A stretch of DNA of 51,449 nt from Mariniblastus sp. (GTDB lineage Bacteria; Planctomycetota; Planctomycetia; Pirellulales; Pirellulaceae), in contig JAQXDZ010000090.1 of the NCBI GenBank assembly GCA_029251085.1, positions 1 to 51,449 of the forward strand, read 5' to 3'. The translations under genes were made by a program, and so were the position numbers. The notes below the pieces were generated by a model, which searched no databases, had not been told where the DNA came from, and was given only the letters and a program-made list of their open reading frames with translations. Position 1 is the stretch's first letter; each line of letters begins with the position of its first letter. Below, in pieces: positions 1-9,430 of the stretch.

Positions 1-1
1 A

Positions 2-3000
2 CTATTTCTGACCGCCACCAAACAAACCTTTAAATCCCTCAAACACTGGAAGCGCAAAACCGGCGGAAGCCCGTTCAACCTCGAGCGTTCCCGTTAATTC
101 AAATCTTTCTCCGTCGACTTCTTTGCTTAACCTCAAATCGCATCCGCGAAACCATCCAAGCACTGGAGCTTCATAATCCTTTGGCAACTCAGGATTTTCA
201 AAATCTGGCCACGCATCTGAAACAATCGTGTCAATGCCACCACCGGTCTTTACAACCTTGTAGCTACCCCCCAACGAACAAACCAATTCAACGCCGAGCA
301 AATCTTGACAAATCGCCTGTACCTTTCTTGGGTCAGTCCCTAACTGCCTTGAAACGAAATTCATGAATTTCACATTCGCAATCGACGTTTGCCAACTGCG
401 CCGGTAATTGATCGAGTTTACCCAACGATTAATGTTTGACTCTGGCGCTAATTCGTTAATTTCTAAATGGAACTGACATCGATCAACCGACGGAATTTTG
501 AGATTTTTAAGTTCAAGCCCCTGCAGTCGGGCGAGGTTGTAGGACACCGCATTGAAGCCTCTTACCTGTGCGCTAACCTCTACCGCATCCGTGCTGTCGC
601 TTAAACGATATAACGGACTTTTTAATAATTTGGATTCTCGAATGACCCATTTTTCATTCCTCTTGACCGTCAACTCGTTTCCATTCTCATCAACAACCAA
701 TTCACTTGAACTCTCATCGACAACCGATTCGCGTCGCCCCTCCGGAAAGAACCAATTCAAAACACCTGCGGCAGGATCCGCCGCGACAAAACCGGGAACT
801 TCCGCCAATATTTGCTGCAAAACTGAGGGAGCCTTCAGGTCGACTTGTGGATCGAATTCCGCATCATCATCGACAACCAAAAACAAACGGTAATTAAAAT
901 TCGGTTTTAAAATTGGCTTCTTCTTTAAACTCAGATTCAGCTTAACGATTGGTGGGGGGGAGTCAGCACCCTCGTTACCAGAAGTGCTTCTACCAGCGTT
1001 AACCCATTCAATCTCACTTTCCATCTTTGGGCCAAGGCGACCTAATGCCCAGTCCAAATCATCTTCACCAATTGCTGTGATTCTCGAATCGAAGGAAACA
1101 ATTTCAATCGAACGACTGCCATCGTTATCCGCTTTTTCTCTTCGATCGAGATGAAAGTAGACCGGTTCAACGTTCCTAATCGAAATTCCCACTGCGGCTT
1201 TTGTTTCTTCATATTCTCCGAACTCCAACCGAGTACAATCCTCAACAACAATATCAGCCAAAGGCTTAAAGAAGCCAAATCGACCTCTTTCTTGATCGAC
1301 CCAACTCCGACCATTTCGCTCAAGACCCTGTAGATCAAATCCTTTTGGCAAAAATTTCCCATCGACCAACTGTGCAATCACGTTGCCAGCGTCGAACAAT
1401 CTAACACCTTCGTTTATTGCAGCCAGAGTCGCCATTTCCAACACTTGAATTCTTGCAGACAGGCGGTTACGTCGGGCTAGTTCAATCTGAAAACTAGGTT
1501 TAAATAAATTTCTTAAAAAGGCATTTGAAGCGAAAAACAAAATTCGATTGTTGTTTTCTTCGTTAAAAGGATCTTTGGAGCGGAACGCTCTGAAATCTAC
1601 CGATTCCCCAAGTGATACGCCCTTACCGTTTTGAATTGCCAGAAACTGCTTCACAATCTCAACAGAAGTCGTTATCAGATGAAAATCACCTTTGACGACA
1701 TAATACGACCGGTAAAACACCCGCTCCTCAAGCGTAGCCTTCAACACGTTTTCGTTTTGTACATCGGCGCGTTTAACACGCGTTTCGATAAAATTCACGT
1801 TGTGTCCAGCGAACTTATCCGCCTCGCTGACGCCTTGCCACACGCTGTCGATGTCATCGATTGTTAAACCACTCTCCTTCGGAATCCTCTTAAAAATCCG
1901 TTCCTTAGCTTCTTTAACAATTTTCTTTCGTTTGTTTTCGAAATTCTTCCTTAAAGACTCAGTCTGATTTGGCTGCGCTTGCAAAACGACGCCCACCCCA
2001 GCACCGCTACGAAAATAAAAATCAGATCCAATGAGCGCGACATCGTTCACTTTCGTCCCGCCAAACCACTTATCAAATGGCCCCGATTGAACGCATAACT
2101 GTTCTAAGAACTTCGATTGAACGAGATTCTTATAGCCCCGCACCGTCAACATTCGACTAAGATCACCGCCGTACTCCTCGATCAGTCCTTTGAGCCAAAT
2201 TTGGTTGTTCCAATTACCAAACCTCAGATAAAAACAGTTCGCTGGCACCACCTTCGCGATCTCTTCGACGATTGGAGCTTGAGCCAACACCGGACTTCTC
2301 TTAACCGGCAACTCGATTGGCCGAGGCAGGGAAGACCGAGCGAGGAGAACGTTCTGAGGGGGATTCATCGACTCAACAATTAAGTCGCTTCGAGTCGATT
2401 CGAGATCCAACAGAAGCCCAACCGTTCTCGATAATGATTTGACTTTATCTTTCTTTTTATTTCTCGAGTCCTCTTTTTTGATCCTAACTCGCCCGAGCAG
2501 CATGCTCTCTAGATAATCCTCTAAGATGGGCGGATAATCGTTGATGGCTCGCTGTGCTGCCATCGCTTCTACAAATTGCTTACGCCACTTCTTTGCGTAC
2601 TTTCTTTCGAAGGGATCAGGCTTGCATGCCTCAATCACAACTCGTAGTTCGCGCGACTCACCAGAACCGCGCATACTCAGCCGCAACGGTTCACTTGTGT
2701 TTGAGCTCTTAAATAGGAACCAAATTTTATGAACGCGAATTTGGTTTCCCATCGGAATCTGCAAAAAGGTTTTAAGCTTTCTCAGGGCCGGAGCTTCCAC
2801 GAACGAGTAAAAGATTCGATTGTCAGCTTCAACTAATTCCGCAGCGCCGATACGCTCAATTGCCTCGTCTCCCTCTTGCAACATAAATGTCACATACCCA
2901 ATTCCAAATTCGTCTTTATCGGTATCAGAACTGACGAACGCACGCGCTCCGGTTAACGCAGGTTGATTGTCCTGCCGTTCGATTTGGCGAAGCCCGATCC

Positions 3001-3178
3001 CTTGATCATCCTGACCAATCGATAAATTAGAACAAAACAGAACGGTCAAGACCGAAGCCACTAGAATTCGGTTGCCCCAAAATTGGCAACTAGCAACCAG
3101 AGGATTAAAATTTGCTAAACTGTGGGTGCCCAAAATAAACCTCTTGAGTGAGTAAAACCTCCGATTGCAGAATGGCAA
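2..3178 (-). CDS. Large secreted protein of unknown function
   Basis: About 1058 residues, complete at its stop codon at the very edge of the window. The N-terminus has a basic segment and then a hydrophobic stretch ending near SNLSIG-QDD, which reads as a signal peptide, so the product is probably exported. Around residue 240 there is a short Lys/Arg-rich patch. The rest is a long mixed alpha/beta sequence with no catalytic motif that I recognise. The only start ahead of the hydrophobic segment in this frame is a non-ATG codon (TTG at the 3178 end), and other TTG/GTG codons within the first 45 residues are possible, so the start is uncertain. It diverges from the sirtuin gene across about 60 bases. 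It resembles other very large planctomycete envelope proteins in style only. Reality of the gene is clear; function is unknown. Confidence 0.8.
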   Translation of the reverse strand: MPFCNRRFYSLKRFILGTHSLANFNPLVASCQFWGNRILVASVLTVLFCSNLSIGQDDQGIGLRQIERQDNQPALTGARAFVSSDTDKDEFGIGYVTFMLQEGDEAIERIGAAELVEADNRIFYSFVEAPALRKLKTFLQIPMGNQIRVHKIWFLFKSSNTSEPLRLSMRGSGESRELRVVIEACKPDPFERKYAKKWRKQFVEAMAAQRAINDYPPILEDYLESMLLGRVRIKKEDSRNKKKDKVKSLSRTVGLLLDLESTRSDLIVESMNPPQNVLLARSSLPRPIELPVKRSPVLAQAPIVEEIAKVVPANCFYLRFGNWNNQIWLKGLIEEYGGDLSRMLTVRGYKNLVQSKFLEQLCVQSGPFDKWFGGTKVNDVALIGSDFYFRSGAGVGVVLQAQPNQTESLRKNFENKRKKIVKEAKERIFKRIPKESGLTIDDIDSVWQGVSEADKFAGHNVNFIETRVKRADVQNENVLKATLEERVFYRSYYVVKGDFHLITTSVEIVKQFLAIQNGKGVSLGESVDFRAFRSKDPFNEENNNRILFFASNAFLRNLFKPSFQIELARRNRLSARIQVLEMATLAAINEGVRLFDAGNVIAQLVDGKFLPKGFDLQGLERNGRSWVDQERGRFGFFKPLADIVVEDCTRLEFGEYEETKAAVGISIRNVEPVYFHLDRREKADNDGSRSIEIVSFDSRITAIGEDDLDWALGRLGPKMESEIEWVNAGRSTSGNEGADSPPPIVKLNLSLKKKPILKPNFNYRLFLVVDDDAEFDPQVDLKAPSVLQQILAEVPGFVAADPAAGVLNWFFPEGRRESVVDESSSELVVDENGNELTVKRNEKWVIRESKLLKSPLYRLSDSTDAVEVSAQVRGFNAVSYNLARLQGLELKNLKIPSVDRCQFHLEINELAPESNINRWVNSINYRRSWQTSIANVKFMNFVSRQLGTDPRKVQAICQDLLGVELVCSLGGSYKVVKTGGGIDTIVSDAWPDFENPELPKDYEAPVLGWFRGCDLRLSKEVDGERFELTGTLEVERASAGFALPVFEGFKGLFGGGQK

Positions 3179-3238
3179 TTGTCATCTGGATAACGAACAA
3201 ATCAAAGCCCAAGTAAAATTTTAAACCAGGCTTCCAAC

Positions 3239-4099
3239 ATGCAACCGTACCAAAGTGACCGAGAATGCTACCAAGAAGCAGCTCGTATTATTCACAACTG
3301 CGATGCCGTATTGATCACCGCAGGCGCCGGTTTAGGAGTTGATTCTGGCCTACCCGATTTTCGTGGGACGGAGGGATTTTGGCAAGCTTATCCAGCGTTT
3401 CGACAAAAAGGTTTAGATTTTTTCGATTTGGCAAACCCAAGATGGTTTAAAGACGATCCACAGCAAGCATGGGGATTTTACGGCCACCGCCAAAATCTCT
3501 ACCGTGCAACAACGCCTCACGCAGGATTCAAAATCTTGTTGGATTGGGTTCGGAAAGTCGACCACAATTATTTTGTATTTACCAGTAATGTCGATGGACA
3601 TTTCCAGAAAACAGGATTTTCACCCGAGCGAATTCACGAGTGCCACGGCAGTTTTGAATTTCTCCAGTGTAGCGATGCCTGCACAACTCAAACCTGGAGC
3701 GCGGAAAAGACGCATTTACAAATCGACGAAGAAACCTTGATCGCAAATCAACCAATCCCCAAGTGCCCCGTTTGCGACGCCCCAGCACGACCCAACATTT
3801 TAATGTTTGGGGACTCCGGTTTCATTCCTGATTACCATCAAACGCAAAACCAAAAATACAAAACTTGGCTCTCAGATCTTTCCGCCGAAACAAAAATCGC
3901 AATCATTGAAATTGGTGCCGGCACGGTCATCCCTACGGTCAGATCCGAATCAGAAAAAGTTGCCCGTGAATTTAACCAACCAATGATTAGAATAAACCCG
4001 CGTGACAACAAAGGCCCGGAGTTCTGCATCTCAATTGGTGATGGCGGCCTAGAAAGCTTATGTCAAATCGAGAATGAACTGCGACTCATCAAAGAGTAA
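3239..4099 (+). CDS. Sir2-family NAD-dependent protein deacylase (sirtuin)
   Basis: The 286-residue protein has the sirtuin NAD-binding signature GAGLGVDSGLPDFRG (residues 29-43), the TSNVDG motif and the catalytic histidine in CHGSF (H136). Two cysteine pairs (C144/C148 and C176/C179, the latter in CPVC) should bind the structural zinc; the first pair is spaced CxxxC rather than the usual CxxC. Sirtuins remove acyl groups from lysines while consuming NAD and releasing nicotinamide and O-acyl-ADP-ribose. The length is normal for a stand-alone bacterial sirtuin. It has no obvious operon partner: the gene before it diverges and the HAD gene after it converges. Substrate cannot be told from sequence. 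Confidence 0.93.
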   Translation: MQPYQSDRECYQEAARIIHNCDAVLITAGAGLGVDSGLPDFRGTEGFWQAYPAFRQKGLDFFDLANPRWFKDDPQQAWGFYGHRQNLYRATTPHAGFKILLDWVRKVDHNYFVFTSNVDGHFQKTGFSPERIHECHGSFEFLQCSDACTTQTWSAEKTHLQIDEETLIANQPIPKCPVCDAPARPNILMFGDSGFIPDYHQTQNQKYKTWLSDLSAETKIAIIEIGAGTVIPTVRSESEKVAREFNQPMIRINPRDNKGPEFCISIGDGGLESLCQIENELRLIKE

Positions 4100-4144
4100 A
4101 ACTCAGTGCATGATTGCATCAAGAAATTACAAGTTGCTGCTCTC

Positions 4145-4765
4145 TTAAAAATTGAATTTAACTCCACGGCGTCTAAGATCACTGGCCAGCTTCCTGACGG
4201 ACTGATACTGAACGGCCTCCCAACCAAGTGCCCGTGCGCCCTCGACGTTCTCTAAGCGATCGTCAACAAATAAACATTTTGACGGTTCAACCGCAGCGAT
4301 AGCCAACGCCTTTTCATAAATGAGAGCATCCGGCTTCATGGAACCTATTTTAAAACTTAAAATAAAATCACTGAATAGTTCATTCAGAATTGGAAATCTC
4401 GCCAAGGCAAATTCCCAATGCGCGATACAAGTATTTGATAAAATCCCAATCGAAAAATTAACAGTTCTTAATTGAGCGATCAGTGGAATCAATTCGCGGT
4501 TCAGGGAAAATATGTCACTAATCGTATGGATTAAAAAATCGTGATCGAGATTGGAATCCGACATTTTGGAAAAACGCTCGCAAAACACCTGCTGATTGAC
4601 TTCGCCGCATTCAAATGCCTGCTGAAGACCAGAATCAAAAATCCACTCAATCACTGACGACGGAGAAGCATCGATCGCATCCGCAATTCGCGCTGCTGCA
4701 AGCGCATGATCAAATGGGAGGATTACATTACCGAGATCAAAAAACAAGTATTGAATTTCAGCCAT
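4145..4765 (-). CDS. HAD-superfamily hydrolase, YihX-like phosphatase
   Basis: HAD motifs appear in order: FFDLGNV near the N-terminus (nucleophile D10), LSNT (motif II), the lysine of GSMKPD (motif III) and FVDDRLENVEGA (motif IV). The first motif reads D-L-G instead of DxD, which is also the case in E. coli YihX (alpha-D-glucose-1-phosphate phosphatase), and the rest aligns by eye with that subfamily. A sugar-phosphate or nucleotide phosphatase role is therefore likely. I placed the start at the ATG giving MAEIQYLFFD because the motif begins immediately after and GGGAG lies about 10 bases upstream; the frame stays open to 4825. The gene converges with the sirtuin, leaving 45 bases between stops. 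Confidence 0.85.
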   Translation of the reverse strand: MAEIQYLFFDLGNVILPFDHALAAARIADAIDASPSSVIEWIFDSGLQQAFECGEVNQQVFCERFSKMSDSNLDHDFLIHTISDIFSLNRELIPLIAQLRTVNFSIGILSNTCIAHWEFALARFPILNELFSDFILSFKIGSMKPDALIYEKALAIAAVEPSKCLFVDDRLENVEGARALGWEAVQYQSVRKLASDLRRRGVKFNF

Positions 4766-5170
4766 TCGAACTAAACTCCCACAAACATCAGGCTGGTAAT
4801 GACCCTCGCACACTCGCGTGCTCACTTTGCCCCGCCAGGGGCCAGTATTTTATTATTCCGAAATAGCACGAATTCCAAAACCCCATGAAACCCCCGAGCC
4901 ATAATCCGTCTGCCTATTTAACAGACTAGCTGATTAATTCCACAATTTTCAACGCCGAACTGAATTTCCATCCGGCAATAGAGGATATATTGTTGTTTGC
5001 CTTCGATTTATCCGGTCACTTCCACGGGTCCGGCTTTCCAGATACACCGAAATCCATCGGTAATTTGTTGCCCGTTCAGACTCACGAAACAGTTACTATA
5101 CCTTGAAAATGAATTACCAAGTTATCCGCGACCATTCTAGACGCGGCGACCCGACGGGATCATCACTACC
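4766..5170. other. Intergenic region between divergent HAD and ATPase genes
   Basis: About 400 bases with no convincing gene. It should hold the promoters for the minus-strand HAD gene and the plus-strand ATPase/VWA unit, but I see no good -35/-10 pair or long inverted repeat. TACTAT near 5094 is the best -10-like hexamer on the plus strand and lacks a well-spaced -35. Confidence 0.5.
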
Positions 5171-6592
<1,422 letters not shown>

Positions 6593-6625
6593 TCTACAGA
6601 CCGCCTAAACGCCTTAGGATTTTCG

Positions 6626-8329
6626 ATGGCAAGCAATAAAAAAGTTGGTGGAATTGTCCAGACGTATATGAAGTACGACCCTGTCAAATTCCCAAGCCCA
6701 ACCCAACCTCCGCCGGATATCGTTTCGTCTTTAATGAATCGGATGCTGGCGACGGGGGATACCCGCGAACTTACTGCCGAAGAACTTGCAAGGGCGATCC
6801 GAATTGACCCCGAACAGTTTTCGGGTTTTGGCCCGAGCATCGACCAGATGCAAGCCGCACTGGAGGAAAGAAAACGCAAGATACTGTCCACCTACGAAAC
6901 GAATTCTGTCCATCTGAAGGCGAGAAAACGATTCCAAAAGCATGCGAAAAATTGCCCAAAGACCGACCCTGAACTGAAAAAGAATTTGCTGCAAGCTGTT
7001 CAACAGGAACAACTTTACGATCTTGAGCGAATTTACTACCTCGCCGGAGACGACACATCCCCTTTTGCCCAGCACGTCGCTCAACTGATTGCCCGTCTAA
7101 CAACGAAATATGAAATTGATGAACTCGTTTCTAAGTATCATTTTACTGGCAACGAATCTTTACAAATTCCAGAAGCAATTGACGTTAAAGAAGAGCTAGA
7201 AAAAATTGACGAATTGCTGGAACAATTAAAAGAGGCCAAAGACACCGCACAGATCGGAATTATAGACATCGAACAGCTTAGTGAATTTATGGATCAGGAA
7301 TCCATGCAGGCACTCGAGGAGATTCAAAAGTCCATTGAAGAATACGTGAAAGACATCGCCGAGCAACAAGGACTGGCTGCCAAGAACGGAAAGTTCGAAT
7401 TAACACCTCAGGCTTACAGAGTTTTCCAAGGTAAATTGCTTTCCCGAATCTTCAGTAACCTCAAGGAATCCAAAACCGGCCGACATACTGGAAACATCAC
7501 GGGGGAAGGGGCAGTTGAATTACAGTCGACCAAGCCATACGAATTTGGGGATTCCTTGACTCACATGGACATCCCACAGACGTTTGTCAACGCAATGCTG
7601 CGATCAAATAGTAAACTTCCAATTCGATTAAAGCCGGAAGACATTGAAATCCATCGCACTCGCAACAATCCCAAATCAGCCACCGTTGTCGTGATGGATA
7701 TGAGCGGATCAATGCGGTACGACGGGCAATACATCAATGTCAAAAGAATGGCGATGGCGATGGAAGGTTTAATCCGCAGTGAATTCCCCGGCGACTATCT
7801 TAACTTTGTTGAAATGTATACCTTCGGTAAAATCCGATCCTCCGGTGAAATCATCGATCTGATGCCGAAACATGTCACCATCCACGACCCATGGGTCCAA
7901 CTGAAAGTGGATATGGGGCGCGAGGATGTCAGCGAGACGATGATCCATCAACATTTTACCAACATTCAACATTCCCTCCGCCTAGCTCGTCAACTTCTCG
8001 CAAGCCAGGACACCCCCAATCGTCAAATCGTCCTAATTACCGACGGACTGCCAACAGCTCACTTTGAAGACAACATGCTGTACATGCTTTATCCACCCCA
8101 CCCACTCACAGAAGCCGCGACCATGCGAGAGGGTGCGTTGTGTGCTCGCGACGGAATCACAATTAATACCTTTTTAGTACCCAGCTGGTCTCAGTCGGAA
8201 GAAGACATTCGATTTGCTCATCGGCTGAGCGAGCAAACCAAGGGACGCGTTTTCTTTACCGCCGGTGGGGATCTCGACCGTTTTGTCGTTTGGGACTATC
8301 TGAATCGGAAACGTGAAATTCTTGGCTGA
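6626..8329 (+). CDS. VWA-domain protein, partner of the upstream AAA+ ATPase
   Basis: The 567-residue protein has a C-terminal von Willebrand A domain. Its metal-ion-dependent adhesion site DMSGSM starts at residue 358, and LITDGLPTA supplies the later MIDAS aspartate. The N-terminal 330 residues are mostly helical and charged, with probable coiled coil around residues 190-255. There is no signal peptide or membrane segment, so it should act in the cytoplasm. It follows the AAA+ gene by 33 bases and is probably co-transcribed and in complex with it. In related pairs the VWA subunit presents the client to the ATPase ring. The downstream neighbour is convergent, which closes the unit at two genes. 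Confidence 0.88.
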   Translation: MASNKKVGGIVQTYMKYDPVKFPSPTQPPPDIVSSLMNRMLATGDTRELTAEELARAIRIDPEQFSGFGPSIDQMQAALEERKRKILSTYETNSVHLKARKRFQKHAKNCPKTDPELKKNLLQAVQQEQLYDLERIYYLAGDDTSPFAQHVAQLIARLTTKYEIDELVSKYHFTGNESLQIPEAIDVKEELEKIDELLEQLKEAKDTAQIGIIDIEQLSEFMDQESMQALEEIQKSIEEYVKDIAEQQGLAAKNGKFELTPQAYRVFQGKLLSRIFSNLKESKTGRHTGNITGEGAVELQSTKPYEFGDSLTHMDIPQTFVNAMLRSNSKLPIRLKPEDIEIHRTRNNPKSATVVVMDMSGSMRYDGQYINVKRMAMAMEGLIRSEFPGDYLNFVEMYTFGKIRSSGEIIDLMPKHVTIHDPWVQLKVDMGREDVSETMIHQHFTNIQHSLRLARQLLASQDTPNRQIVLITDGLPTAHFEDNMLYMLYPPHPLTEAATMREGALCARDGITINTFLVPSWSQSEEDIRFAHRLSEQTKGRVFFTAGGDLDRFVVWDYLNRKREILG

Positions 8330-8446
8330 TTCTAATCGAATCAAGTCTCCGCAACTTCACCCTCAATTCTTGCCCAGGCAGAGATCTACATTCACGGCAT
8401 AATCATTTTTTTCAAGTGATGGTACCTAGAACGCGAGACGCAACTT

Positions 8447-9106
8447 CTAGAATTCCACTTCTGGCAAGTCCACTCGCTCACCGTCAGCAATTAACTCCAT
8501 CCAAAAAAAAGGTCTATTCTCTATCAGATCCTCAACGGGGGAAAAGAATTCCGCCAGCGAGGCGAATTGGTCTTTTGTCAGGCTACTGCCATCTTCCTGA
8601 GCTCCGTTTTTTGACACAATCAATACTTGATAGGGAACGCCAACGACTGCATTGGAGTCAATGGTGACTTCGAACTGACCGTTCTCATCTGCCCGAACAA
8701 CGGCACCGCCTAGCCGATGGATCCGGTCAATAGCTTCATTATCCAAAGCTTGAAACGAATCTGGGTGTACCAATGCACCTTGTGATCGTGCGTTGGGTTT
8801 TCTACTGGCCGGCAAAATCAAAACCACGGCACCACGATCTGCCTTTAGATCACCGTCATCACGATAGGCGACCGCGCCATAAACTCTGCAATCCAAAGTT
8901 CGGTTAAAATCGGCCGACGTTGGCGAGGTCAACCCGCTAACCAACAACCCCATCATGAAAAAAAGACCCGCTGTAATCACAAGCAACAAAGCCTGCGCGT
9001 AAACCACCCAACGTGGAATTTGAATCAATTCACGAAAAGATTGCACCTCACCTGACTCGCCTTGCTCACCCAGATTGTCACCAGAATGTCCACTTGCCAT
9101 TTGCAT
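8447..9106 (-). CDS. Single-pass membrane protein of unknown function
   Basis: The product has a polar N-terminus, one strong transmembrane segment (WVVYAQALLLVITAGLFFMM) and an extracytoplasmic domain of about 150 residues. That domain has short beta-rich stretches with GQFEVTID and VPYQVLIVS, reminiscent of carboxypeptidase-regulatory or transthyretin-like folds, but I cannot assign a family. I chose the ATG at 9106 (MQMASG), although the frame is open to a TTG at 9148. It faces the VWA gene tail to tail and is divergent from the serine-less hydrolase gene. Function unknown. Confidence 0.75.
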   Translation of the reverse strand: MQMASGHSGDNLGEQGESGEVQSFRELIQIPRWVVYAQALLLVITAGLFFMMGLLVSGLTSPTSADFNRTLDCRVYGAVAYRDDGDLKADRGAVVLILPASRKPNARSQGALVHPDSFQALDNEAIDRIHRLGGAVVRADENGQFEVTIDSNAVVGVPYQVLIVSKNGAQEDGSSLTKDQFASLAEFFSPVEDLIENRPFFWMELIADGERVDLPEVEF

Positions 9107-9430
9107 CTCTCTCGAGTTTTTTCCCGTTGGTGTATCAGTTCTGTTCAAAATCTTTCAAACCACAAAAAACCCGATTCCCCCAACAACTTTCCCAAGCCGT
9201 TATTAGTTATCTCACACCAACTCGGGAAGGAAACAGAAAACTCTCTATTTATCCCAGTTTGCGGTTTGCAAAACAAGCTTATCGCAACGAGCTTATTTGG
9301 CTAAGATTGTAACAAATCGCATTGGTGACATTGTTATCCCCCGCAGCTTTGTACTGCAAACAGGATCCGATTGTAATAAATTTAGGTACCGCGTTCATCT
9401 TGATCGCGGAAACATTGAAAACAGGACGCC
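9107..9430. other. Divergent intergenic region
   Basis: About 320 bases between two divergent genes, presumably holding both promoters. The only local structure I see is a short perfect inverted repeat, CCGCG/CGGG-type with an 11-base spacer, at 9389-9409, about 20 bases ahead of the downstream start. An AGGA ribosome-binding site lies just before that start at 9431. Confidence 0.4.

Noticed and set aside
4145..4765. Loss of the second HAD aspartate as a defect
   Set aside because: YihX-type enzymes naturally read DLGN at this place.
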